NCBI RefSeq assembly: GCF_002220095.1
Contig: NZ_CP022372.1
Coordinates: forward strand, 1 to 64,000
Direction of reading: 5' to 3'
DNA: 64,000 bases
Source of the DNA: Bosea sp. AS-1
Lineage (GTDB): Bacteria > Pseudomonadota > Alphaproteobacteria > Rhizobiales > Beijerinckiaceae
The notes under the pieces were generated by a model, which saw only the letters and a program-made list of their open reading frames with translations, was not told the origin of the DNA and did not search any database. Positions 1-8,915 of the stretch are shown one piece after another (the first letter of the stretch is position 1; every line of letters begins with the position of its first letter). The translations under genes were made by a program, and so were the position numbers.

Positions 1-1533
1 ATGGGGCCATTGATGTTCGAGCGGCAGGAAATCGGAGACGTGGTCGAGGCGACGCCGGTGGTGGTGACGATCGCAGCCGAGGAGGCTGCTCCGGCGGGGG
101 TGAACGATACGACGATCCAGGACGCCTGGGAGCGCGTGCGGCGGCGTCTGCGCGCCGAGCTCGGCGAGGATGTCTTCTCGAGCTGGTTCGCCCGCCTCGA
201 GCTTGCGGGCATCGTCAACGCCGTGGCCTACCTCACCGTCCCGACCCGCTTCCTGAAGAGCTGGCTCGAAGCCCATTATGCCGAGCGGCTGCGGGTGAAC
301 TGCATCGCCGAACTCCCGGCGCCGAACGGCGTGCTGCTCTCCGTTCGTCAGGCCTCGCGCGATGCCACCCCGGCGCCGCTGGCGGAGGCCGTGATCCGCA
401 GCCGCGCTGCAGCCTCGGCTAGCCAGGCGCCTTCGGAGGCGACGAAAGCGGCTGCGGCAAGCGCCCAGCCCGGCGAACCGGAACTGGTCGATGTCTGCGG
501 CACGTCGCTGGACAAGCGCATGAGCTTCCAGAGCTTCGTCGTCGGCAAGTCGAACCAGCTCGCCTTCGCCGCGGCCGAGCGCATCGCCTCGGCGCCTGCC
601 GGCCAGAGCCCCTATAATCCGCTCTACCTCCATGCCGGCGTCGGCCTCGGCAAGACGCATCTGCTGCAGGCCATCGCCCAGGAAGCGCGCCGGCTCGGCA
701 AGCGCGTCGCCTATTTCACGGCGGACCGCTTCATGTACGGCTTCGTCGCGGCGCTGAAGTCGCAGACAGCCCTTGCCTTCAAGGAGAAGCTGCGCGGCAT
801 CGACCTGCTCGTCGTCGACGACGTGCAATTCATCCAGGGCAAGTCGATCCAGCAGGAATTCGGCCACACCATCAATGCGCTGCTCGACGCCGGCAAGCAG
901 ATCGTCGTCGCCGGCGACCGTCTCGCCGGCGAGCTCGAGGCGCTCGACGAGCGCATCCGCTCGCGGCTCGGCGGCGGCCTCGTCGTCGAGGTCGGCGAGC
1001 TCGACGAGGCGCTGCGCGCCAAGATCCTGGCCACCCGGATGGACGCGCTGCAGAGCGCCCATCCCAACTTCCAGGTCAGCCCCGACGTGGTCGCCTATGT
1101 CGCCCGCGTCGTCGCGACCAATGGCCGCGACCTCGACGGCGCCGCCAACCGGCTGCTGGCGCACGCCACCCTCTCGGGCCAGCTCGTGACGCTGGAGACG
1201 GCGGAGGCGGCGATCCGCGACCTCGTCCGGACGCGCGAACCGCGCCGGGTCAAGATCGAGGACATCCAGAAGCTCGTCGCGACGCGCTACAATGTCAGCC
1301 GCGCCGACATCCTGTCGGAACGCCGCACTGCGGCGGTGGTCAAGCCGCGCCAGATTGCGATGTATCTGTCGAAGGCGCTGACGCCGCGCTCGCTGCCCGA
1401 GATCGGCCGCCGCTTCGGCGGGCGCGACCACACGACCGTGCTTCATGCGGTGCGCAAGATCGAGAAGGCGATCAGCGAGGACCGCTCGCTGCATGACGAG
1501 GTCGATCTGCTGAAGCGCATGCTGCAGGAGTGA
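1..1533 (+). CDS. dnaA: Chromosomal replication initiator DnaA
   Basis: Initiates chromosome replication by binding DnaA boxes at oriC and melting the origin in its ATP form. The 510-residue product has the N-terminal DnaB-contact domain (about 40-105), a low-complexity Ala/Ser linker (about 125-165), an AAA+ core with Walker A GVGLGKTH near residues 213-220 and Walker B DLLVVDDVQF, and the C-terminal DNA-binding domain with the signature GGRDHTTVLHAVRKIE. The ATG is the first base of the window, so its ribosome-binding site and promoter cannot be seen; an in-frame ATG four codons later is possible. dnaN and recF follow on the same strand, the standard replication cluster order. Confidence 0.97.
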   Translation: MGPLMFERQEIGDVVEATPVVVTIAAEEAAPAGVNDTTIQDAWERVRRRLRAELGEDVFSSWFARLELAGIVNAVAYLTVPTRFLKSWLEAHYAERLRVNCIAELPAPNGVLLSVRQASRDATPAPLAEAVIRSRAAASASQAPSEATKAAAASAQPGEPELVDVCGTSLDKRMSFQSFVVGKSNQLAFAAAERIASAPAGQSPYNPLYLHAGVGLGKTHLLQAIAQEARRLGKRVAYFTADRFMYGFVAALKSQTALAFKEKLRGIDLLVVDDVQFIQGKSIQQEFGHTINALLDAGKQIVVAGDRLAGELEALDERIRSRLGGGLVVEVGELDEALRAKILATRMDALQSAHPNFQVSPDVVAYVARVVATNGRDLDGAANRLLAHATLSGQLVTLETAEAAIRDLVRTREPRRVKIEDIQKLVATRYNVSRADILSERRTAAVVKPRQIAMYLSKALTPRSLPEIGRRFGGRDHTTVLHAVRKIEKAISEDRSLHDEVDLLKRMLQE

Positions 1534-1687
1534 GCGGCTCATCCGCTTCACGCCTGTTCTTTCAATTGCTTGTGGTCGCCGGGGCGCGTGGACTTGCGCA
1601 CCCGGCTGGCGTCCGGCAATGTCGCTGGCCATTCATTCGGCCCGTGCGCTTGCGTGCGGGCGGCCAGCGCCAGAAGACTAGACAATC

Positions 1688-2803
1688 ATGAAGGTCACGG
1701 TCGAACGTTCCACGCTGCTCAAGTCGCTCGGGCACGTCCATCGCGTTGTGGAGCGCCGCAACACGATCCCGATCCTGTCGAACCTGCTGCTCAGCGCCGC
1801 CGAGAGCGGCCTGCGCCTCAAGGCGACCGATCTCGACATCGAGGTGGTGGAGACGATCCCGGCCGAGGTCGGCGAGCCCGGCGCGACGACCGTTCCCGCC
1901 CACACCCTCTACGACATCGTCCGCAAGCTGCCTGATGGCGCGCAGGTTTCGCTGGAGACGACCGGGGATACCGGGCTCGTGCTGCGCTCGGGCCGCTCCC
2001 GCTTCCAGCTCCAGACCCTGCCGGAGAGCGATTTCCCGGACATCACCGCCGGCGAGATGGCGCATCGCTTCGTGCTGCCGGCCGGCGAGCTCAAGCGGCT
2101 GATCGACAAGACCCAGTTCGCGATCTCGACCGAGGAGACGCGCTACTATCTCAACGGCATCTATCTCCACACCATCGATGTCGATGGCCGCCCGGTGCTG
2201 CGCGCCGTCGCGACGGACGGACACCGGCTCGCCCGGGTCGACACTGCTGCCCCGCAGGGTTCGGCCGGCATGCCCGGCGTGATCGTACCGCGCAAGGCCG
2301 TCGCCGAGATCCAGAAGCTGCTCGAAGACGGCGAGAACGAGGTCGCGGTCGAGCTCTCGGGCTCGAAAATCCGCGTCGCCACCGCCGATGTCGTGCTGAC
2401 CTCGAAGCTGATCGACGGCACCTTCCCCGATTATCAGCGCGTCATTCCCAGCGGCAACGACAAGCGCCTGACCGTCGACCGGGGGGATTTCGCCGCATCC
2501 GTCGACCGCGTCTCGACGATCTCGTCGGAGCGCGGCCGCGCGGTGAAACTCTCCATGGCCGATGGGCGCATGACGCTCTCGGTGACCAATCCGGACTCCG
2601 GCTCCGCGACCGAGGAGATCGAGGTCGATTACGAGGCGAGCCCGCTCGATATCGGCTTCAACGCGCGCTACCTGATGGACATCGCCGCCCAGCTCGACGG
2701 CGATACCGCGCTGCTGAAGCTCGCAGATCCCGGCTCGCCGACCGTGATCCAGGACCGCGAAGGCGCCTCCGCGCTCTATGTGCTGATGCCGATGCGCGTC
2801 TGA
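1688..2803 (+). CDS. dnaN: DNA polymerase III sliding clamp (beta subunit)
   Basis: Forms the ring-shaped dimer that tethers DNA polymerase III to DNA. The 371-residue length and three-domain clamp pattern are typical: an N-terminal MKVTVERSTLLKSLGHVHRV, the ETRYYLNGIYLH segment in the middle, and the C-terminal YVLMPMRV end found in most clamps. The ATG at 1688 has only a weak purine-rich sequence upstream. It lies 154 bases after dnaA and 7 bases before recF. The dnaA-dnaN gap shows no consensus DnaA box that I could find, so the origin is probably elsewhere, possibly just outside the left edge. Confidence 0.97.
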   Translation: MKVTVERSTLLKSLGHVHRVVERRNTIPILSNLLLSAAESGLRLKATDLDIEVVETIPAEVGEPGATTVPAHTLYDIVRKLPDGAQVSLETTGDTGLVLRSGRSRFQLQTLPESDFPDITAGEMAHRFVLPAGELKRLIDKTQFAISTEETRYYLNGIYLHTIDVDGRPVLRAVATDGHRLARVDTAAPQGSAGMPGVIVPRKAVAEIQKLLEDGENEVAVELSGSKIRVATADVVLTSKLIDGTFPDYQRVIPSGNDKRLTVDRGDFAASVDRVSTISSERGRAVKLSMADGRMTLSVTNPDSGSATEEIEVDYEASPLDIGFNARYLMDIAAQLDGDTALLKLADPGSPTVIQDREGASALYVLMPMRV

Positions 2804-2810
2804 TCCGGCC

Positions 2811-3938
2811 GTGACGGCCGTCGCGCGCCTGATCCTGCAGGATTTCCGTTCCTACGAGGCCCTCGATCTTCCGGTCGAGGGCCAAATCGTTGCGTTGATC
2901 GGCGAGAACGGGGCCGGCAAGACCAATATCCTCGAAGCGCTTTCGCTGTTCACGCCGGGGCGAGGCCTGCGCCGCGCCGAACTCGCGAGCATGGCCCGGC
3001 AAGGCGGCGACGGCTCCTTCGCCGCATCGATCACGCTTGCCGAGGATGCCGGCCGGCTCGGCATCGGCCTGGGACCGCTGGACGCCGAAGGCCGGCGGCC
3101 ACGGCTCGCTCGCATCGACGGTGCAGCCGTCGGTTCGGCGCTCGCCTTCAGCGATTATCTGCGCGTGGTCTGGCTGACGCCCGATCTCGACGGGCTGTTT
3201 CGTGGCGCCGCCGGCGACCGACGCCGCTTCCTCGACAGGCTGGTGCTCGCCATCGATCCGAGCCACGCGACCCGCTCCAACGCGCTGGAACGGGCACTAC
3301 GCTCGCGCAATCGCATTCTCGAGGAGAGCCCGGGACAGGGCTCATGGCTCGATGCGGTCGAGCGCGAGGTCGCCGAGCTCGGCGTCGCCGTCGCTGCGGC
3401 GCGCGCCGAGACGGTTGCGCGGCTTTCCGCGATCATCGCTGACAGCCGCGACGAAGCCTCGCCCTTCCCCTATGCGGATCTCGCGCTCGCAGGCGAGATC
3501 GACGAACTCGTCGCCCGCCTGCCCGCGGTCGATGCCGAGGATGCCTATCGCGACCTGCTGCGCCAGGGGCGACATCGCGACCGCGCCGCCGGACGCACGC
3601 TCGCCGGCCCGCAGGCTTCCGACCTCGACGTGCGGCATGGTCCCAAGGACATCCCGGCCGGCCAGGGCTCGACCGGCGAGCAGAAGGCGCTGCTGATCGG
3701 CATCGTGCTCGCCCATGCGCGGCTCGTCGCGGCGATGAGCGGCCTGCCGCCGCTCGTCCTGCTCGACGAGGTCGCCGCCCATCTCGACCCGCGCCGGCGC
3801 GCGGCGCTCTATGAAGGGCTGACGGGGCTGGGTTGCCAGGTCTGGATGACCGGCGCCGACATCGCCCTGTTCGGCGATCTGCCAGCGGGAGCCCGGCGCT
3901 TCGCGATCACGCCGGGCCATGCCGATCCGATCGGGTGA
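2811..3938 (+). CDS. recF: DNA replication/repair protein RecF
   Basis: SMC-like ATPase that helps load RecA at single-strand gaps through the RecFOR pathway. The 375-residue protein has Walker A GENGAGKTN near residues 31-39, the ABC signature STGEQKALLIG near 285, and Walker B PPLVLLDEVAAHLD near 315. The start is GTG at 2811, seven bases after the dnaN stop, so it is probably co-transcribed and coupled to dnaN. No anomalies; the neighbours dnaA and dnaN make the assignment firm. Confidence 0.95.
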   Translation: MTAVARLILQDFRSYEALDLPVEGQIVALIGENGAGKTNILEALSLFTPGRGLRRAELASMARQGGDGSFAASITLAEDAGRLGIGLGPLDAEGRRPRLARIDGAAVGSALAFSDYLRVVWLTPDLDGLFRGAAGDRRRFLDRLVLAIDPSHATRSNALERALRSRNRILEESPGQGSWLDAVEREVAELGVAVAAARAETVARLSAIIADSRDEASPFPYADLALAGEIDELVARLPAVDAEDAYRDLLRQGRHRDRAAGRTLAGPQASDLDVRHGPKDIPAGQGSTGEQKALLIGIVLAHARLVAAMSGLPPLVLLDEVAAHLDPRRRAALYEGLTGLGCQVWMTGADIALFGDLPAGARRFAITPGHADPIG

Positions 3939-4039
3939 TCGATCAGGCCACGCCCTGCGATGGCACGATGACGGCCTTTCCTGCTAGATCATCGCGCGTC
4001 CTACCAGACGCGATAACGATGATCTATCTTATTGGCATT

Positions 4040-4085
4040 GCATCGGATTCCTCTGAAAAGTGGTTTCCGCTTTTCGGTCCGATGC
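4040..4085. repeat. RIME-like interspersed palindromic repeat
   Basis: A 46-base palindromic unit beginning GCATCGGA and ending TCCGATGC, with an inner AAAAGTGG / CCGCTTTT pair. It resembles the short interspersed palindromes common in rhizobial intergenic DNA (recalled, not searched). It sits between recF and the LysE gene. A related but not identical unit occurs at 12929-12972. Confidence 0.6.
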
Positions 4086-4114
4086 TATAGGATTCGACAG
4101 CTCCGGAGCCTGCC

Positions 4115-4729
4115 ATGGAATTCACCAGCCTCGCCCTGTTCGCCGGCGTCTATTTCCTGGCCGTCGCCTCGCCCGGCCCCGGCATCGCCGCACTGGTCGC
4201 GCGCTCGCTCTCGACGGGCTTTCGCCGCTCGCTGCCCTTTCTCGCAGGCATCGTCGCAGGGGATATCGTCTGGTTCACGCTCTCGGCGCTGGGCTTGAGC
4301 GTGCTGATGCAGAGCTTCCACGGCGTCTTCGTCGCGATCAAATACGCCGGCTGCGCCTATCTCATCTATCTCGCCTTCAAGGCCTGGACCGCACCGGCCG
4401 AAGCACCGAAGCCCTCTGCGGCGGCGCGCGGCGAGGGCATCCGCCTCTTCCTTGGCGGAATCGCGCTGACGCTCGGCAACCCGAAGGTGATGGTCTTCTT
4501 CCTGTCGATCCTGCCGCTGGTCATCGACCTGAACGCGCTCACTCCGCTCGCCTTCCTCGAAGTCGCGGCGCTGATCACTCCGATCATCAGCCTGACATTG
4601 CTCGCTTACGCCTATGCCGCCGACCGGGCGCGCCGCCTCGTCGCCAGCCCGCGCGCGATGCGCTGGATCAACCGGACGACCGGCGGCGTGATGGCGGGAG
4701 CCGCCGCCGCGATCGCGACCCGGAGCTGA
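4115..4729 (+). CDS. LysE family translocator
   Basis: Predicted inner-membrane exporter of amino acids or related small metabolites (LysE/RhtB superfamily). The 204 residues contain about five or six hydrophobic segments and the family N-terminal pattern AVASPGPGIAALVARSLSTG, followed by FLAGIVAGDIVWF and the conserved LTLGNPKVMVFFLSILP. Start ATG 4115 has GGAG about 9 bases upstream. The next gene begins six bases after its stop, suggesting a two-gene operon. The exported substrate cannot be assigned from sequence. Confidence 0.85.
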   Translation: MEFTSLALFAGVYFLAVASPGPGIAALVARSLSTGFRRSLPFLAGIVAGDIVWFTLSALGLSVLMQSFHGVFVAIKYAGCAYLIYLAFKAWTAPAEAPKPSAAARGEGIRLFLGGIALTLGNPKVMVFFLSILPLVIDLNALTPLAFLEVAALITPIISLTLLAYAYAADRARRLVASPRAMRWINRTTGGVMAGAAAAIATRS

Positions 4730-4735
4730 GCGGCC

Positions 4736-5089
4736 TTGCTGCTGGCCGCGGGCCTCCTCGATCTCGGCTTTGCGCTGTTCCACGCCGCGTTCTGGCGGCT
4801 CTTCGGCTGGCCCGAGCGGCTCGAAGCCTCAGGCCGGCTGAACACCGCGATCACCCAGACGCTCAATGCAATGCTGGGCTTCGTCTTCCTCGTCTATGGC
4901 GCGGTGCTGATCTGGCAATCCGGGCAGGCAGGCGTCCCGCCGCTGCTGCCACTGGCCGGTGCCGCCTTCTGGAGCCTGCGGCTCGCCCTGCAATTCGTCT
5001 GGTTCGACCTCAAGCCCTGGCCGTCGAAGCTGATCGCCGCATTCTTTGCGGTGACGGCCGTGGTTCACCTGCTGGCAGTCTGGCGCTAG
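4736..5089 (+). CDS. Small four-helix membrane protein, unknown function
   Basis: A 117-residue protein with four hydrophobic helices (about 2-20, 38-60, 68-86 and 95-115). No enzymatic motif is visible. The start is TTG at 4736, preceded by GGAGCTGA that overlaps the end of the LysE gene; the six-base gap suggests translational coupling. Function unknown. It could be an accessory of the upstream exporter, but that rests only on position. It is convergent with the Rieske gene at 5105. Confidence 0.6.
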   Translation: MLLAAGLLDLGFALFHAAFWRLFGWPERLEASGRLNTAITQTLNAMLGFVFLVYGAVLIWQSGQAGVPPLLPLAGAAFWSLRLALQFVWFDLKPWPSKLIAAFFAVTAVVHLLAVWR

Positions 5090-5104
5090 ACCGCCCTGCG
5101 AGGG

Positions 5105-5473
5105 TCAGCCGCCGATGCGGATCAGCCCTTCGCGCTCGACCACAGGCACCGGATCGAGCAGATCCGCCCCGTCGCCGGACAGGCAGCCGCCTGTCGCAGC
5201 ATCGAAGACCGCGCCATGGGCCGAGCACAGGAGCCGCGCTCCATCCGCCGAAAGGACATTGCCGGAGCGGTAGTCGAGCGGCAGGTACTGGTGCGGGCAG
5301 GCGTTGACATAGGCGCTCACGGCCCCGCCGCGCCGGAGCAGCAGGAGCGGGAAGGCGCCCGCAGCCGACTCCACCATCAGGCAGCGCGCGGCCCCCTCAC
5401 CAACCCAATCGGATTCGCAGACCAGCGCACCTGCGGGAGGTGCGCTGGAATAATCACGCCAGGCGTCACTCAT
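5105..5473 (-). CDS. Rieske [2Fe-2S] ferredoxin-like protein
   Basis: Small 122-residue Rieske protein. Both cluster-binding boxes are visible: CPHQYLPLDY (Cys-x-His) near residue 59 and CSAHGAVFD (Cys-x-x-His) near residue 83, with a Gly/Asp-rich tail. No signal peptide or membrane anchor is seen, so it should be a soluble cytoplasmic electron carrier. It starts 16 bases after the hppD stop on the same strand, so it is probably in one operon. The partner enzyme is not known; a role in aromatic amino acid breakdown is inferred from the neighbour only. Confidence 0.85.
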   Translation of the reverse strand: MSDAWRDYSSAPPAGALVCESDWVGEGAARCLMVESAAGAFPLLLLRRGGAVSAYVNACPHQYLPLDYRSGNVLSADGARLLCSAHGAVFDAATGGCLSGDGADLLDPVPVVEREGLIRIGG

Positions 5474-5489
5474 CGATGACGGGACTCAT

Positions 5490-6599
5490 TCAGGCCGCCG
5501 TGCTCTTGAGCACGCCGCGCCTGATCTGATCCTCCTCGATCGACTCGAACAGGGCCTTGAAATTACCCTCGCCGAAGCCGTCATCGCCCTTGCGCTGGAT
5601 GAACTCGAAGAAGATCGGCCCAATCACCGTCTTGGAGAAGATCTGCAGCAGCACGCGGGTCTCGCCGCCGCCGACCACGCCCTCGCCGTCGATGAGGATG
5701 CCGCGCTTCCTCAAGCGATCGAGCGGCTCCTGATGGCCCTTCACCCGGCTTTTCGACTTCTCGTAATAGACGTCGGGCGGGCCCGGCATGAATTCGAGGC
5801 CGGCCGCGGCGATCGCGTCGGTGCCGGCGTAGATATCGTTGGTAGCGATGGCGATGTGCTGGATGCCCTCGCCCTTGTACTCGCGCAGATATTCCTCGAT
5901 CTGGCTGCGATCGTCGGCGCTCTCGTTGATCGGGATGCGGATCTTGCCGTCCGGCGAAGTCAGCGCCCGGCTCGTCAGCCCGGTCATCTTGCCGGCGATG
6001 TCGAAATAGCGGATTTCGCGGAAATTGAAGGTGTCGTGGTAGAATTTGTACCAGGTATCCATATTCCCGCGCACCACGTTGTGCGTGAGATGGTCGAGGT
6101 AGAAGAAGCCGAAACCCTCGGGCTTCGGATTGGGCTCGCCGAGCCATTCGAACTCGGCATCATAGGCCGAGCCCGCCTCGCCATAGGTCTCGATGAAGTA
6201 GAGCAGCGAGCCGCCGATACCGATGACCGCCGGCACGTCGAGCGATTTGCCCGGCCCGGTATACTCCTTGGCGCCGAGATCGAGCGCGCGCTTCAACGCA
6301 TGCTGCGCGTCCACCACCCGCCAGGCCATCGCCGGAGCGCAGGGGCCGTGCTCGGCGACGAAACGGGAGGCGTGGCTGTCGGGCTCGCGGTTCAGGAGAT
6401 AGTTGATGTCGCCCTGGCGGTAGAGGGTGATGTCCCTGGTCCGGTGCCGGGCGACGGGAGCGAAACCCATCTGCCGGAAGAGCTTGTCGAGCTTCTCGGG
6501 CTCGGGATGGGCGAACTCGACGAACTCGAAGCCGTCGGTGCCCGCCGGGTTGGTCTCGCTGATCGTGGCCTTGGGGGCGTCATGCGGAAAGGGGCCCAT
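5490..6599 (-). CDS. hppD: 4-hydroxyphenylpyruvate dioxygenase
   Basis: Converts 4-hydroxyphenylpyruvate to homogentisate, the second step of tyrosine catabolism; a non-haem Fe(II) enzyme of the vicinal-oxygen-chelate fold. The 369 residues match the family length. The iron-binding histidines lie in YLDHLTHNV and GIQHIAIATNDI, and the C-terminal Glu in FFEFIQRKGDDGFGEGNFKA. I chose ATG 6599 because AGGAGG lies 7 bases upstream; the longer open frame extends antisense into the next gene and is rejected. It is divergent from the Lrp/AsnC regulator at 6720. The later pathway genes (hmgA, fahA, maiA) are 13 kb away. Confidence 0.95.
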   Translation of the reverse strand: MGPFPHDAPKATISETNPAGTDGFEFVEFAHPEPEKLDKLFRQMGFAPVARHRTRDITLYRQGDINYLLNREPDSHASRFVAEHGPCAPAMAWRVVDAQHALKRALDLGAKEYTGPGKSLDVPAVIGIGGSLLYFIETYGEAGSAYDAEFEWLGEPNPKPEGFGFFYLDHLTHNVVRGNMDTWYKFYHDTFNFREIRYFDIAGKMTGLTSRALTSPDGKIRIPINESADDRSQIEEYLREYKGEGIQHIAIATNDIYAGTDAIAAAGLEFMPGPPDVYYEKSKSRVKGHQEPLDRLRKRGILIDGEGVVGGGETRVLLQIFSKTVIGPIFFEFIQRKGDDGFGEGNFKALFESIEEDQIRRGVLKSTAA

Positions 6600-6719
6600 C
6601 CTGCATCCTCCTGATGGTGCTATTACCGACGAGAGTGAGGCAGTTCCGGCGCGAGGGGCTTGCAAACTGGGCACGCGCGCCGGAGGATTTGCACGTTCCG
6701 TGCATCGGAGGCGCTCCTC

Positions 6720-7190
6720 ATGCTTCAAAACGAGATCGATCGTTTCGACCGTGCAATTCTGAAAGCGTTGCAGGACAATGCCGCGCTCACCAATGCCGAA
6801 CTCGGCGAGATCGTGAACCTCTCGCCCTCGCAATGCTCGCGACGGCGCGCGCGGCTGGAAGAGAGTGGCGTGATCGCAGGCTATGCGGCGAAGCTCGACG
6901 CCACGGCGCTGGGCTTCGGCCTGAAGGCGATCACCCGCGTCAACCTGTCGTCGCACAGCGAGCGAAACGCCGAATCCTTCGCCGATTTCCTGGCCCGGCA
7001 TGAGGAGATCCGCCAGGCCTTCTCGGTCTCGGGCGACGCCGATTACGTGCTCGTCATCGTCACGCGCGATCTGGCCGCCTTCGCCCAGTTCATCCACGGG
7101 CATCTGCTGCCGCATCCGCAGGTCGGCCGTGTACAGTCCGAGATCGTGCTGATGAACCTCAAGGACGAGGCGGGGCTGCCGATCACATGA
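6720..7190 (+). CDS. Lrp/AsnC family transcriptional regulator
   Basis: A 156-residue regulator with an N-terminal winged helix (DRFDRAILKALQDNAALTNA through QCSRRRARLEESGVI) and a C-terminal RAM/AsnC ligand domain (VSGDADYVLVIVTRD). I chose ATG 6720, with GGAG a short distance upstream, over an ATG 60 bases earlier because the Lrp fold begins here. It is divergent from hppD with about 120 bases between starts, so it probably responds to an aromatic amino acid and controls hppD-Rieske; that is inference from position. Confidence 0.9.
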   Translation: MLQNEIDRFDRAILKALQDNAALTNAELGEIVNLSPSQCSRRRARLEESGVIAGYAAKLDATALGFGLKAITRVNLSSHSERNAESFADFLARHEEIRQAFSVSGDADYVLVIVTRDLAAFAQFIHGHLLPHPQVGRVQSEIVLMNLKDEAGLPIT

Positions 7191-7321
7191 TGCCGATCGG
7201 GCGCTTCAACTTTGCGCACGAGTTTGCATGCGAAGCCGGCTGCTGATATCGCTTCTCGTCTTGAAGGCTTCCGCCGCCGGCCCGCCGCCGCGCTGAAAGA
7301 GAAGCCGGCGGGAGGTTGGAC

Positions 7322-8101
7322 ATGCAGCTTCTGGCCATTCAGCAGGCCATGGCCGCGAGCAGTATCCTGGCGACGATGCCGCAGGTCATCGAGAGCGTCG
7401 GCCGGCCCGGTTTCTCGGCCGGATTGTTCGATATCGCGCGCCGCTTCACCGGGACGGAAATCGTCACCGCCTTCGTCACGGCGCCGGATGGCATCGTCCA
7501 TACGCTGCTCGCCGAGAACCGGCAGGAACCCGGCAAGGCTGCGCTCGATGTCGCGCGCCGCTATGTTTCCCGCCACTGGCGCGCCGATCCGGCCAACACC
7601 ATCGCGCTCGACGAGAGCAGCAGTCGCGATTGCTGGGGCGTCCGCATGCGGGCCAACGACATCGCCAACCCGTCCTACCGCAGCGAATGCTATTTCTCGG
7701 TCGGCCTGTCGGAGCGCTTCTCGCTGATCCAGCGGCGGACCGGCGGTACGATGCGGCTCAGCATCTATCGTGGCCGCAAGGAGAGCTTCAGCGACCAGGA
7801 GATCGCGCATCTCGTCGAAAGCGCGCCGCTGCTGATGGCGGCGCTCTGGCGCCATTACGAGGCGGAGCGGCCGGCCGAGCACCGCGCGCTCCCGGCCTTC
7901 CAGGCGCGGCTGGCAGCCGTCGCGCCCGGCCTCTCGAAGCGCGAGCGCGACGTCTGCGCGCTGATCGCGAGCGGCCTGACCTCGGAGGGCATCGCGCTCG
8001 AGCTCGGCGTCGGCATCAACACCGTGCTGACCTACCGCAAGCGCGCCTATGCGAGGCTCGGCATTTCCTCGCAGAACGAGCTGATGCGCATCCTGATGTG
8101 A
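7322..8101 (+). CDS. LuxR-type HTH transcriptional regulator
   Basis: A 259-residue protein whose last 65 residues form a LuxR/GerE helix-turn-helix (LSKRERDVCALIASGLTSEG ... NTVLTYRKRAYARLGISSQN). The N-terminal 190 residues show no recognised receiver or autoinducer domain. ATG 7322 is preferred over TTG 7316 because GGAGG sits six bases before it. It converges on the minus-strand catabolic operon ending at 8133, 31 bases away, so it may regulate that operon; this is inferred from position. Confidence 0.85.
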   Translation: MQLLAIQQAMAASSILATMPQVIESVGRPGFSAGLFDIARRFTGTEIVTAFVTAPDGIVHTLLAENRQEPGKAALDVARRYVSRHWRADPANTIALDESSSRDCWGVRMRANDIANPSYRSECYFSVGLSERFSLIQRRTGGTMRLSIYRGRKESFSDQEIAHLVESAPLLMAALWRHYEAERPAEHRALPAFQARLAAVAPGLSKRERDVCALIASGLTSEGIALELGVGINTVLTYRKRAYARLGISSQNELMRILM

Positions 8102-8132
8102 GGTGGGCCATGTCGGTGGCCCGGCCCTCGGC

Positions 8133-8903
8133 TCAGGCCATGCGATAGCCGCCGTTCACGTCGATCGTCGCGCCGGTGATGTAGGAGGCCTGCTCCGAAA
8201 GCAGGAAGGAGACCGCTCCCGCGATGTCCTCCGGCGTTCCGAGCCGTCCGAGCGGCACGGCCTGCGCCAGCGTCTCCATCGAGCCCGGCGCGGCCGAGCG
8301 CGGCGTCGCCGCCGCCAGCATCGGCGCGTCGATGACGCCGGGCGCGACGCAGTTCACGGTGATGCCCAACGACGAGAGCTCGCGCGCCATCGCCTTGGTG
8401 AAGCCGAGGATCGCCGATTTCGAGGAGATATAGCTGGCCGAGCCACGATAGCCGCCGAGTTCCGCCGCAACCGAGCTGGTGGTGGTGACGCGGCCGCCCT
8501 CGACCGGCTGCGCGCGACGGCGCCGCGCATAGGCGCGGATGCTGAGGAAGACGCCGCGCGTGTTGACCGCATGGGTCTTCTCCCAGTCGTCGAGCGTCAT
8601 GTCGAAGATGGTGGGCCGCTCGCCATCAGCCGCCATCAGCAGGATGCCGGCGTTGCAGACCAGCGCGGTGACCGGGCCATGCGCCGCCTCGACGCCGTCG
8701 AAGAGGGCCTCCACGGAAGCCTCGTTCGCAACATCGACGGCCCAGCCGCTGTGGCCTTCGCCGGGCAGCGCGGCGGCAACGGCTGCCGCGGGCTCCTTGG
8801 TCAGATCGCAGACGGCGACGCGCCAGCCATCGGCGGCGAGCCTGTGGGCGATGGCGGCGCCGATTCCGCGCCCGGCACCGGTGACGAGGGCGAGCTTGCT
8901 CAT
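8133..8903 (-). CDS. SDR family oxidoreductase (operon copy 1)
   Basis: A 256-residue classical short-chain dehydrogenase, NAD(P)-dependent. It shows the cofactor motif TGAGRGIG near residues 8-15, NAG (CNAGIL), the catalytic Ser in TTSSVAAELGG, and Tyr-x-x-x-Lys in YISSKSAILGFTKAM. The C-terminus GATIDVNGGYRMA is the usual SDR ending. ATG 8903 has GGAAG upstream. It is the last gene of a minus-strand operon with two more SDRs, a GST and a flavoprotein. Likely oxidises or reduces a hydroxy or keto group of the unknown substrate. Confidence 0.88.
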   Translation of the reverse strand: MSKLALVTGAGRGIGAAIAHRLAADGWRVAVCDLTKEPAAAVAAALPGEGHSGWAVDVANEASVEALFDGVEAAHGPVTALVCNAGILLMAADGERPTIFDMTLDDWEKTHAVNTRGVFLSIRAYARRRRAQPVEGGRVTTTSSVAAELGGYRGSASYISSKSAILGFTKAMARELSSLGITVNCVAPGVIDAPMLAAATPRSAAPGSMETLAQAVPLGRLGTPEDIAGAVSFLLSEQASYITGATIDVNGGYRMA

Positions 8904-8915
8904 CTTAGCTTCCGA

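Noticed and set aside
1534..1687. Origin of replication between dnaA and dnaN
   Set aside because: No TTATCCACA-type box cluster or AT-rich unwinding stretch.
4060..5307. 415-codon plus-strand frame across the LysE gene
   Set aside because: Out-of-frame shadow of the LysE gene and its neighbour, Arg/Pro-rich.
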